A stretch of 64,000 nt of DNA from Flavobacteriales bacterium (lineage in GTDB: Bacteria; Bacteroidota; Bacteroidia; Flavobacteriales_F; PHOS-HE28), in the NCBI GenBank assembly GCA_016721005.1, contig JADKJM010000016.1, forward strand, positions 310,001 to 374,000, written 5' to 3'. Of the stretch, positions 18,960 through 27,417 are shown piece by piece. Each line of letters opens with the position of its first letter. Within the stretch, counting starts at the first letter, position 1. The position numbers and the translations under genes are program-made. The notes beneath the pieces were generated by a model. That model was given only the letters and a program-made list of their open reading frames with translations. It had not been told where the DNA came from and searched no databases.

Positions 18960-21900
18960 CCGTCACCGACAACGTCGATCCGACGATCGTATGTCCTGCT
19001 GCGGTGAATGTGTTCACCAACAGCGGTTGCACTGCGACCGGGGTGGCGCTCGGAACGCCGGTGACCGCCGACAACTGCGGTGTGGCATCGGTGACCAACA
19101 ACGCTCCTGCTTCCTTCCCGATCGGTGTAACCACCGTGACCTGGACTGTGACCGACAACGCTGGACGTACCGCTACCTGCGCGCAGACCGTGACCGTGAC
19201 GGACAACGTCGATCCGACCATCGTATGTCCTGCTGCGGTGAACGTGTTCACCAACAGCGGTTGCACTGCGACCGGTGTGGCCCTCGGTTCGCCGGTGACC
19301 GCCGACAACTGCGGTGTGGCATCGGTGACCAACAACGCTCCTGCTTCCTTCCCGATCGGTGTAACCACCGTGACCTGGACTGTGACCGACAACGCTGGAC
19401 GTACCGCTACCTGCGCGCAGACCGTGACCGTGACGGACAACGTCGATCCGACCATCGTATGTCCTGCTGCGGTGAATGTGTTCACCAACAGCGGTTGCAC
19501 TGCGACCGGGGTGGCGCTCGGAACGCCTGTGACCGCCGACAACTGCGGTGTGGCTTCGGTGACCAACAACGCGCCTGCCTCCTTCCCGATCGGTGCGACC
19601 ACCGTGATCTGGACCGTGACCGACAACAGCGGACGCACTGCGACTTGCAGCCAGACGGTGACCGTGACGGACAACGTTGATCCGACCATCGTATGTCCTG
19701 CTGCGGTGAATGTGTTCACCAACAGCGGTTGCACCGCGACGGGTGTTGCTCTCGGTACGCCTGTGACCGCCGACAACTGCGGCGTGATATCAGTGACCAA
19801 CAACGCTCCTGCTTCCTTCCCGATCGGTGCGACCACCGTGATCTGGACCGTGACCGACAACAGCGGACGCACTGCGACTTGCAGCCAGACGATGACCGTG
19901 ACGGACAACGTTGATCCGACCATCGTATGTCCTGCTGCGGTGAATGTGTTCACCAACAGCGGTTGCACTACGACCGGGGTGGCGCTCGGAACGCCTGTGA
20001 CCGCCGACAACTGCGGCGTGATATCAGTGACCAACAACGCTCCTGCTTCCTTCCCGATCGGTGCGACCACCGTGACCTGGACTGTGACCGACAACGCTGG
20101 ACGTACCGCTACCTGCGCGCAGACCGTGACCGTGACGGACAACGTCGATCCGACCATCGTATGTCCTGCTGCGGTGAATGTGTTCACCAACAGCGGTTGC
20201 ACTGCGACCGGTGTGGCGCTCGGTTCACCGGTGACCGCCGACAACTGCGGCGTGGCTTCGGTGACCAACAACGCGCCTGCTTCCTTCCCGATCGGTGTGA
20301 CCACCGTGACCTGGACTGTGACCGACAACGCTGGACGCACCGCGACCTGCGCGCAGACCGTGACCGTGACGGACAACGTCGATCCGGACCATCGTATGTC
20401 CTGCTGCGGTGAATGTGTTCACCAACAGCGGTTGCACTGCGACCGGGGTGGCGCTCGGAACGCCTGTGACCGCCGACAACTGCGGTGTGGCTTCGGTGAC
20501 CAACAACGCGCCTGCCTCCTTCCCGATCGGTGCGACCACCGTGATCTGGACCGTGACCGACAACAGCGGACGCACTGCGACTTGCAGCCAGACGGTGACC
20601 GTGACGGACAACGTTGATCCGACCATCGCATGTCCTGCTGCGGTGAATGTGTTCACCAACAGCGGTTGCACCGCGACGGGTGTTGCTCTCGGTACGCCTG
20701 TGACCGCCGACAACTGCGGCGTGATATCAGTGACCAACAACGCTCCTGCTTCCTTCCCGATCGGTGCGACCACCGTGATCTGGACCGTGACCGACAACAG
20801 CGGACGCACTGCGACTTGCAGCCAGACGATGACCGTGACGGACAACGTTGATCCGACCATCGTATGTCCTGCTGCGGTGAATGTGTTCACCAACAGCGGT
20901 TGCACTACGACCGGGGTGGCGCTCGGAACGCCTGTGACCGCCGACAACTGCGGCGTGATATCAGTGACCAACAACGCTCCTGCTTCCTTCCCGATCGGTG
21001 CGACCACCGTGACCTGGACTGTGACCGACAACGCTGGACGTACCGCTACCTGCGCGCAGACCGTGACCGTGACGGACAACGTCGATCCGACCATCGTATG
21101 TCCTGCTGCGGTGAATGTGTTCACCAACAGCGGTTGCACTGCGACCGGTGTGGCGCTCGGTTCACCGGTGACCGCCGACAACTGCGGCGTGGCTTCGGTG
21201 ACCAACAACGCGCCTGCTTCCTTCCCGATCGGTGTGACCACCGTGACCGGACTGTGACCGACAACGCTGGACGCACCGCGACCTGCGCGCAGACCGTGAC
21301 CGTGACGGACAACGTCGATCCGACCATCGTATGTCCTGCTGCGGTGAATGTGTTCACCAACAGCGGTTGCACTGCGACCGGGGTGGCGCTCGGAACGCCG
21401 GTGACCGCCGACAACTGCGGTGTGGCATCGGTGACCAACAACGCTCCTGCTTCCTTCCCGATCGGTGTGACCACCGTGACCTGGACTGTGACCGACAACG
21501 CTGGACGCACCGCGACCTGCGCGCAGACCGTGACCGTGACGGACAACGTCGATACGACCATCGTATGTCCTGCTGCGGTGAATGTGTTCACCAACAGCGG
21601 TTGCACTGCGACCGGTGTGGCGCTCGGAACGCCTGTGACCGCCGACAACTGCGGCGTGGCATCGGTGACCAACAATGCACCTGCTTCCTTCCCGATCGGT
21701 GTGACCAGCGTGATCTGGACCGTGACCGATAACAGCGGACGCACTGCGACTTGCAGCCAGACGGTGACCGTGGCCGACAACGTCGATCCGACGATCGTGT
21801 GTCCGGCTGCGGTGAACGTGTTCACCAACAGCGGTTGCACTGCGACCGGGGTGGCGCTCGGAACGCCTGTGACCGCCGACAACTGCGGTGTGGCTTCGGT

Positions 21901-22009
21901 GACCAACAACGCGCCTGCCTCCTTCCCGATCGGTGTGACCACCGTGATCTGGACCGTGACCGACAACGCTGGACGCACCGCTACTTGCAACCAGACTGTG
22001 ACCGTGACG
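18267..22009 (+). repeat. 16 tandem HYR-domain repeats, 234 bp (78 residues) each
   Basis: Unit starts (GACAAC): 18267, 18501, 18735, 18968, 19202, 19436, 19670, 19904, 20138, 20372, 20607, 20841, 21075, 21308, 21542, 21776. Spacing is 234 bp except 233, 235 and 233 where the indels lie. Consensus begins DNVDPTIVCPAAVNVFTNSG and ends TDNAGRTATCAQTVTVT, with ASFPIGVTTV as the HYR hallmark. Units differ by few bases, which points to recent amplification or gene conversion. HYR domains are Ig-fold modules of extracellular adhesins. Confidence 0.95.
19436..21307 (+). repeat. 936-bp block of four HYR units present twice in tandem
   Basis: Units at 19436-20371 and 20372-21307 match unit by unit, including diagnostic variants (GTGATATCAG in the second and third units, GATGACCGTG). 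I saw only three differences: the extra G at 20386-20387, T to C near 20629 (TIVC becomes TIAC), and the missing T at 21248/21249. Either a very recent segmental duplication or an assembly expansion. Confidence 0.85.
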
Positions 22010-25000
22010 GATCTGGACACCGATGGCGATGGAACAAGTGACTGTTTGGACGGTTGCCCCAACGACCCCAACAAGGTGGCACCTGGCATCTGCGGTTGCG
22101 GCATCGCGGAGGGGTCTTGTCAGGATTGTCTTGGAGTTCCGTTCGGCCCTGCTGTCATCGGTTCAAGCTGCAACGACGGCAACGCTTCAACCGGCAACGA
22201 TGTGTACCAGGCCAACTGTGCTTGCGCTGGTCAACAAATCGATTGCCTCGGCGTGGCCGGTGGTTCTGCACTGATCGGTACTGCGTGTGATGACGGCAAC
22301 GCTTCAACCGGCAACGATATCTATCAAGCCAACTGCGCCTGCGCTGGTCAACTCATCGATTGCCTCGGCGTGGCTGGTGGTACCGCGCTGATCGGAACGC
22401 CGTGCAACGATGGCAACGCTTCAACCGGTAACGACATCTTCCAACTCGATTGCTCGTGCGCCGGTCAGCTCATCGACTGTATCGGCGTGGCGGGTGGCAC
22501 TGCGTTGATCGGTACTGCTTGCGACGATGGCAATGCTTCAACCGGCAACGATGTGTACCAGGCCAACTGCGCCTGCGCAGGTCAACTCATTGATTGCCTC
22601 GGGGTCGCTGGTGGAACTGCGTTGATCGGTACTGCTTGTGATGATGGCAACGCTTCGACCGGCAACGATGTGTACCAGGCCAACTGCTCCTGCGCGGGTC
22701 AACTCATCGATTGCCTTGGTGTCGCTGGTGGAACTGCACTGATCGGAACTCCGTGCAACGATGGCATTGCTTCGACCGGCAACGACATGTTCCTGTTGGA
22801 TTGCTCGTGCGCGGGTCAGCTCATCGATTGCCTTGGTGTGGCCGGTGGCGCTGCGCTGATCGGAACTGCGTGCAACGACGGCAACGCTTCGACCGGCAAC
22901 GATGTGTATCAAGCCAACTGCGCCTGCGCTGGCCAACTCATCGATTGCCTCGGGGTCGCTGGTGGAACTGCGTTGATCGGTACTGCTTGTGATGATGGCA
23001 ACGCTTCGACCGGCAACGATGTGTACCAGGCCAACTGCGCCTGCGCAGGTCAACTCATTGATTGCCTCGGGGTCGCTGGTGGAACTGCGTTGATCGGTAC
23101 TGCTTGTGATGATGGCAACGCTTCGACCGGCAACGATGTGTACCAGGCCAACTGCTCCTGCGCGGGTCAACTCATCGATTGCCTTGGTGTCGCTGGTGGA
23201 ACTGCACTGATCGGAACTCCGTGCAACGATGGCATTGCTTCGACCGGCAACGACATGTTCCAGTTGGATTGCTCGTGCGCGGGTCAGCTCATCGATTGCC
23301 TTGGCGTGGCCGGTGGTACTGCGTTGATCGGAACTCCTTGCAACGATGGCAACGCTTCAACCGGCAACGATGTGTACCAGGCCAACTGCTCCTGCGCGGG
23401 TCAACTCATCGATTGCCTTGGTGTCGCTGGTGGAACTGCACTGATCGGAACTCCGTGCAACGATGGCAATGCTTCGACCGGCAACGACATGTTCCAGTTG
23501 GATTGCTCGTGCGCGGGTCAACTCATCGATTGCCTTGGCGTGGCTGGTGGTACTGCGTTGATCGGAACCGCGTGCAACGATGGCAACGCTTCAACCGGCA
23601 ACGATGTGTACCAGGCCAACTGCGCTTGCGCTGGTCAACTCATCGACTGCCTTGGTGTGGCCGGTGGTGCTGCGTTGATCGGAACTCCTTGCAACGATGG
23701 CAATGCTTCGACCGGCAACGACATGTTTCAGTTGGATTGCTCGTGTGCGGGTCAACTCAACGATTGCCTCGGGGTCGCTGGTGGCACTGCGCTGATCGGA
23801 ACTCCTTGCAACGACGGCAACGCTTCAACAGGCAACGACATGTTCCAGTTGGATTGTTCCTGCGCGGGTCAGCTCATCGATTGCCTCGGGGTCGCTGGTG
23901 GTGCTGCGTTGATCGGAACTCCTTGCAACGATGGCAATGCTTCAACAGGCAACGATCTCTATCAAGCCAACTGCGCCTGCGCCGGTCAACTCATTGATTG
24001 CCTCGGTGTGGCCGGTGGAACTGCGCTGATCGGAACCGCTTGCAACGATGGCAACGCTTCAACCGGCAACGATCTCTATCAGGCCAACTGCGCTTGCGCG
24101 GGGCAGCTCATCGATTGCATTGGTGTGGCCGGTGGTTCTGCGCTGATCGGAACGCCGTGCAACGATGGCAACGCTTCGACCGGCAACGACATGTTCCAGT
24201 TGGATTGCTCGTGCGCTGGCCAACTCATCGATTGCCTTGGGGTCGCGGGTGGAACTGCGCTGATCGGAACGCCGTGCAACGATGGCAACGCTTCGACCGG
24301 CAACGATGTGTACCAAGCCAACTGTGCTTGCGCTGGCCAGCTCATCGATTGCCTTGGCGTCGCTGGTGGCACCGCATTGATCGGAACTCCGTGCAACGAC
24401 AACAATGCTTCTACCGGCAACGATGTGTACCTGGCCAACTGTGCTTGCGCTGGCCAACTCATCGATTGCCTTGGCGTGGCCGGTGGTGCTGCACTGATCG
24501 GAACTCCTTGCAACGACAACAACGCTTCGACCGGCAACGACATGTTCCAATTGGATTGCGCCTGCGCTGGCCAACTCATCGATTGCCTCGGTGTGGCCGG
24601 TGGAACTGCGCTGATCGGAACCGCTTGCAACGATGGCAACGCTTCGACCGGCAACGATGTGTACCAGGCCAACTGTGCTTGCGCTGGTCAACTCATTGAT
24701 TGCATTGGTGTCGCTGGTGGAACTGCACTGATCGGAACTCCGTGCAACGATGGCATTGCTTCGACCGGCAACGACATGTTCCAGTTGGATTGCTCGTGCG
24801 CGGGTCAGCTCATCGATTGCCTTGGTGTGGCCGGTGGTGCTGCGTTGATCGGAACTCCTTGCAACGATGGCAACGCTTCAACCGGTAACGATGTGTACCA
24901 GGCCAACTGCGCCTGCGCCGGTCAACTCATCGATTGCCTTGGTGTGGCCGGTGGCACTGCGCTGATCGGAACGCCGTGCAACGACGGCAATGCGATGACC

Positions 25001-26497
25001 ATAAACGACCTATGGAGTGCGAATTGCGCATGCGCCGGCACCCCGGTCACGTGTACGAGCGAAGCCGGTCCGGATCAAACGATCTGCGGCACGATCGCTC
25101 AACTGAACGCATCCGGCAACGGAAGTTGGAGCGTGACACCGGGCATCTCGTTCAGCGCGATGACCAACCCGCTAGCGACCATCACAGCGAGCACTTCCGG
25201 CACTTACCAGTTGATCTGGACGGTCGTTGTTGGAGCATGCAGCGCTGCCGATACAGCGACGGTGACCTTCCATCCGCAATCAGATGCTTCCTTCTCCTTT
25301 GGCCAGTCGACCTACTGCGCGACCAGCATGTCACCAACCCCATGGGCAGCTGATCTGAACGGCAGCTTCAGCGCTACCCCGAATGGCCTTGTTCTGAATA
25401 CTGCGGATGGATCCATAGATCCCGCAGCGAGCGCACCGGGCACCTATACCATCACCCATTCGATCAGTGGGGATTGTCCGGCGATGGCGACACAGACTGT
25501 CACGATCGTTGCAGGCGCGAATGCGGATTGGAACATGCCCGACCCGATCTGCGACAACGCGATCGCTATCGAGTTGAACAACCTGGTCACCGGCGATCTC
25601 GGTGGAACATGGTCCGGTCAAGGTGTGATCGGTTCGCAATTCAACCCGACGAATTTGAGCGGGGGCATCCCGGTCACCTACACGGTATCCATCGGGGGCT
25701 GCCAAGCGCAATCCACACAGTTGGTCCACGTGATCGCTTCACCGATCGCCAATGCCGGCCCGGATGCATCCGTGTGCGGCAGAGACTTCGTGCTCGGCGC
25801 GATCCCCTCCAATGGAACGGGTTCATGGAGTGTACCTGTGGGCATCTCCATCAACTCGAGTGCAAGCGATCCGAACGCGCAGATCAGCGCTTCATCCTAT
25901 GGAACGTACACCATGATCTGGAGCGTGACCAATGGGTCATGCACATCAACGGATATGGTCAGCATCACCTTCCTCGATCCCAACCTGGGTCTGTGGGTGA
26001 ACGCCGGTCCGGACCAATTCCTGGAGGTGCTATCCAACACCGAGTTGCAGGGCGATGCCACGCAAGGTGCGAACCTGTCATGGTGGGTGCTTTCCGGATC
26101 GGCTACCATCAGTTCACCATCCGATGCCGCGACCGGTATCAGCGGGTTGGGCATCGGCGACAACCTGGTGATCCTTTCCGCCAGCATGGGCATCTGCGCC
26201 TCCATCAGCGATACTGTGCTGATCCACGTGGATGACCTCTTCATCCCGGAAGGCTATTCGCCCAATGGTGATGGCGTGAATGATACATGGTACATCACCG
26301 GCATGTTGGCCTACCCGGGAAGTGAATTGAAAGTGTTCAATCGCTGGGGTCAGTTGGTGTACGACACCGGGGGCTATGCCAACGAGTGGGACGGCCACGC
26401 CAACAACGGCCGACAGCTCCCGGATGACACCTATTTCTATGTCCTGAACTTAAAAGGTGAGCGCGCGTACAACGGTCACGTTATTATAAAAAGGTGA
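21251..26497 (+). CDS. 3' part of the giant adhesin: HYR end, 25 Cys-rich repeats, Ig-like domains, type B sorting domain
   Basis: 1748 residues in the final frame after the third indel; the same frame is open back to 20864, but there it reads the repeats out of register. It finishes the last HYR units (to 22009). A linker follows (DTDGDGTSDCLDGCPNDPNK, then APGICGCGIAEGSC). Then come 25 Cys-rich repeats (22124-25048) and three Ig-like/PKD-type modules (AGPDQTICG, LGGTWSGQGVIGSQFNP, NAGPDASVCG). It ends in a type B T9SS sorting domain from about 26231 (FIPEGYSPNGDGVNDTWYI, FNRWGQLVYD, LPDDTYFYVLNLKG). It has no signal peptide of its own, so it works only as the end of the upstream reading frame. 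The SprF-like gene overlaps it by four bases. Confidence 0.85.
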   Translation, partial: TVTDNAGRTATCAQTVTVTDNVDPTIVCPAAVNVFTNSGCTATGVALGTPVTADNCGVASVTNNAPASFPIGVTTVTWTVTDNAGRTATCAQTVTVTDNVDTTIVCPAAVNVFTNSGCTATGVALGTPVTADNCGVASVTNNAPASFPIGVTSVIWTVTDNSGRTATCSQTVTVADNVDPTIVCPAAVNVFTNSGCTATGVALGTPVTADNCGVASVTNNAPASFPIGVTTVIWTVTDNAGRTATCNQTVTVTDLDTDGDGTSDCLDGCPNDPNKVAPGICGCGIAEGSCQDCLGVPFGPAVIGSSCNDGNASTGNDVYQANCACAGQQIDCLGVAGGSALIGTACDDGNASTGNDIYQANCACAGQLIDCLGVAGGTALIGTPCNDGNASTGNDIFQLDCSCAGQLIDCIGVAGGTALIGTACDDGNASTGNDVYQANCACAGQLIDCLGVAGGTALIGTACDDGNASTGNDVYQANCSCAGQLIDCLGVAGGTALIGTPCNDGIASTGNDMFLLDCSCAGQLIDCLGVAGGAALIGTACNDGNASTGNDVYQANCACAGQLIDCLGVAGGTALIGTACDDGNASTGNDVYQANCACAGQLIDCLGVAGGTALIGTACDDGNASTGNDVYQANCSCAGQLIDCLGVAGGTALIGTPCNDGIASTGNDMFQLDCSCAGQLIDCLGVAGGTALIGTPCNDGNASTGNDVYQANCSCAGQLIDCLGVAGGTALIGTPCNDGNASTGNDMFQLDCSCAGQLIDCLGVAGGTALIGTACNDGNASTGNDVYQANCACAGQLIDCLGVAGGAALIGTPCNDGNASTGNDMFQLDCSCAGQLNDCLGVAGGTALIGTPCNDGNASTGNDMFQLDCSCAGQLIDCLGVAGGAALIGTPCNDGNASTGNDLYQANCACAGQLIDCLGVAGGTALIGTACNDGNASTGNDLYQANCACAGQLIDCIGVAGGSALIGTPCNDGNASTGNDMFQLDCSCAGQLIDCLGVAGGTALIGTPCNDGNASTGNDVYQANCACAGQLIDCLGVAGGTALIGTPCNDNNASTGNDVYLANCACAGQLIDCLGVAGGAALIGTPCNDNNASTGNDMFQLDCACAGQLIDCLGVAGGTALIGTACNDGNASTGNDVYQANCACAGQLIDCIGVAGGTALIGTPCNDGIASTGNDMFQLDCSCAGQLIDCLGVAGGAALIGTPCNDGNASTGNDVYQANCACAGQLIDCLGVAGGTALIGTPCNDGNAMTINDLWSANCACAGTPVTCTSEAGPDQTICGTIAQLNASGNGSWSVTPGISFSAMTNPLATITASTSGTYQLIWTVVVGACSAADTATVTFHPQSDASFSFGQSTYCATSMSPTPWAADLNGSFSATPNGLVLNTADGSIDPAASAPGTYTITHSISGDCPAMATQTVTIVAGANADWNMPDPICDNAIAIELNNLVTGDLGGTWSGQGVIGSQFNPTNLSGGIPVTYTVSIGGCQAQSTQLVHVIASPIANAGPDASVCGRDFVLGAIPSNGTGSWSVPVGISINSSASDPNAQISASSYGTYTMIWSVTNGSCTSTDMVSITFLDPNLGLWVNAGPDQFLEVLSNTELQGDATQGANLSWWVLSGSATISSPSDAATGISGLGIGDNLVILSASMGICASISDTVLIHVDDLFIPEGYSPNGDGVNDTWYITGMLAYPGSELKVFNRWGQLVYDTGGYANEWDGHANNGRQLPDDTYFYVLNLKGERAYNGHVIIKR
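22124..25048 (+). repeat. 25 tandem 117-bp (39-residue) four-cysteine repeats
   Basis: Each unit runs DCLGVAGGTALIGTPCNDGN then ASTGND[VM][YF]Qx[NL][ND]CxCAGQLI, with cysteines at unit positions 2, 16, 32 and 34. That gives about 100 cysteines in all. Two alternating flavours exist: 'VYQANCAC' and 'MFQLDCSC'. Units 5-6 (22592, 22709) and 9-10 (23060, 23177) are copies of each other, and a GIAST variant recurs in units 6, 10 and 23. The DGNxxTxND stretch could bind calcium. I do not recognise a named family. Confidence 0.93.
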
Positions 26498-27414
26498 ATC
26501 CGATCAAGGGCATTCTTGCGATCACCGCCATCGCCATTGCGGCACTGGCACAGGGGCAACATACGCCCCTGACCAGCCATTACCTGTTCAATGGATTGGT
26601 GATCAACCCGGCCTACGCCGGTAGCAGGGATGCGCTTACCGCTACCCTGACCCACCGCCAACAATGGGTGGGTTTCGATGGTGCACCGATCACCCAGACC
26701 ATAAGCATTCACGCCCCGGTGAGCCGCTCTAAAGTGGGCCTTGGCCTGCTCATCTTCAATGACCGTATCGGGGTGAGCAACGAAACCGGGGTGCTCTCGA
26801 ACTATTCCTATCGGCTCCGGTTCCCGAATGGCAAATTATCTCTTGGCATCGGCGCCGGATTTACTGTTCTGCGTGCCGATTGGTCACGCGTGAGCATCCA
26901 GGACCAGAACGATCCTTCATTCGCCGGTTTCACACGCGGCGCCATCCGGCCGAACTTCAGTACGGGTGCGTACTACTACACGAAGACCTGGTACATCGGG
27001 GCTTCCATGCCCTTCGCGCTCATCCATCAATACGACGACGGTGGTGGCTACAACATCTCGAACGAACGGTTCAACCTGCAACCCATGATCACGGGAGGGC
27101 ATGTCTTCCCGATCAATGATGACTTCAAATTGAAACCGACCGCTTTGATCCGTTACCGGATGGACAGCGGCATTCAAGGTGACATCAGTTCGAACGTGAT
27201 CTACAAGGACAAGGTCTGGGGCGGTATCTCCTATCGCACGGGTGATGCGCTGGTCGGATCGGTGGAAGTGCTTCCCACGCCGCAATGGCGGATCGGGTAC
27301 GCCTATGATCTCGGTCTTTCCGCCATCCGGCCTTACCACAGCGGTTCGCATGAATTGCTGGTCCAATATGAATTCGGATATCGTTTGCGGGTGCGTGACC
27401 CGCGCTACTTCTAA
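26494..27414 (+). CDS. PorP/SprF family T9SS membrane protein, partner of the giant adhesin
   Basis: 306 residues. The start is a GTG at 26494 that overlaps the adhesin stop (GTGA), so translation is probably coupled. Signal peptide MNPIKGILAITAIAIAALAQGQ. PorP/SprF hallmarks follow: TSHYLFNGLVINPAYAGSRD, THRQQWVGFDGAP and GLGLLIFNDRIGVSN. The rest is an outer-membrane beta-barrel pattern ending in an aromatic residue (DPRYF). Such proteins lie next to type B cargo, and in Flavobacterium johnsoniae SprF is needed for secretion or attachment of SprB. A dedicated export or anchoring role for the upstream adhesin is inferred. It is three bases upstream of an OmpA-family gene. Confidence 0.94.
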   Translation: MNPIKGILAITAIAIAALAQGQHTPLTSHYLFNGLVINPAYAGSRDALTATLTHRQQWVGFDGAPITQTISIHAPVSRSKVGLGLLIFNDRIGVSNETGVLSNYSYRLRFPNGKLSLGIGAGFTVLRADWSRVSIQDQNDPSFAGFTRGAIRPNFSTGAYYYTKTWYIGASMPFALIHQYDDGGGYNISNERFNLQPMITGGHVFPINDDFKLKPTALIRYRMDSGIQGDISSNVIYKDKVWGGISYRTGDALVGSVEVLPTPQWRIGYAYDLGLSAIRPYHSGSHELLVQYEFGYRLRVRDPRYF

Positions 27415-27417
27415 GCG

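Larger units (their letters stand above)
13995..26497 (+). other. Giant type-B T9SS adhesin locus (about 4167 residues if restored), broken by three single-base indels
   Basis: One domain series runs across three frames and should be one gene. Frame changes: (1) an A missing between 18947 and 18948 (GACTTGCGCC against GACTTGCAGCC in sister repeats); (2) an extra G at 20386-20387 (GATCCGGACC against GATCCGACC); (3) a T missing between 21248 and 21249 (GTGACCGGACT against GTGACCTGGACT). Undoing them makes 12504 bases, exactly 4168 codons. Middle parts: about 18948-20386 reads in the frame ending 20617, and about 20387-21248 in the frame ending 21257. Order: signal peptide, propeller, Ig-like and HYR domains with a nested C-type lectin, 16 HYR units, 25 Cys-rich repeats, Ig-like domains, type B sorting domain. 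As given, translation stops at 18959. Whether this is sequencing error or a real lesion cannot be decided here. Confidence 0.85.

Noticed and set aside
18781..20376. Antisense open frame of 531 codons (and similar ones at 18110-18937, 20225-21241, 21121-22104)
   Set aside because: Pure shadow of the HYR repeats: the protein is the same Val/Thr-rich 78-residue unit over and over with no domain likeness, signal or start context.
18326..20617. Long forward open frame rich in Arg, Asp and Cys
   Set aside because: Its first part (to about 18947) is the HYR array read out of register; only the part after the first indel is in the HYR frame. Not a separate gene.
22711..24888. Several Trp/Arg-rich frames over the 117-bp repeats
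   Set aside because: Out-of-frame readings of the Cys-rich array; they stop and restart at unit boundaries.
22124..25048. CRISPR-like array
   Set aside because: Direct 117-bp repeats without spacers, in frame and coding; no cas genes.
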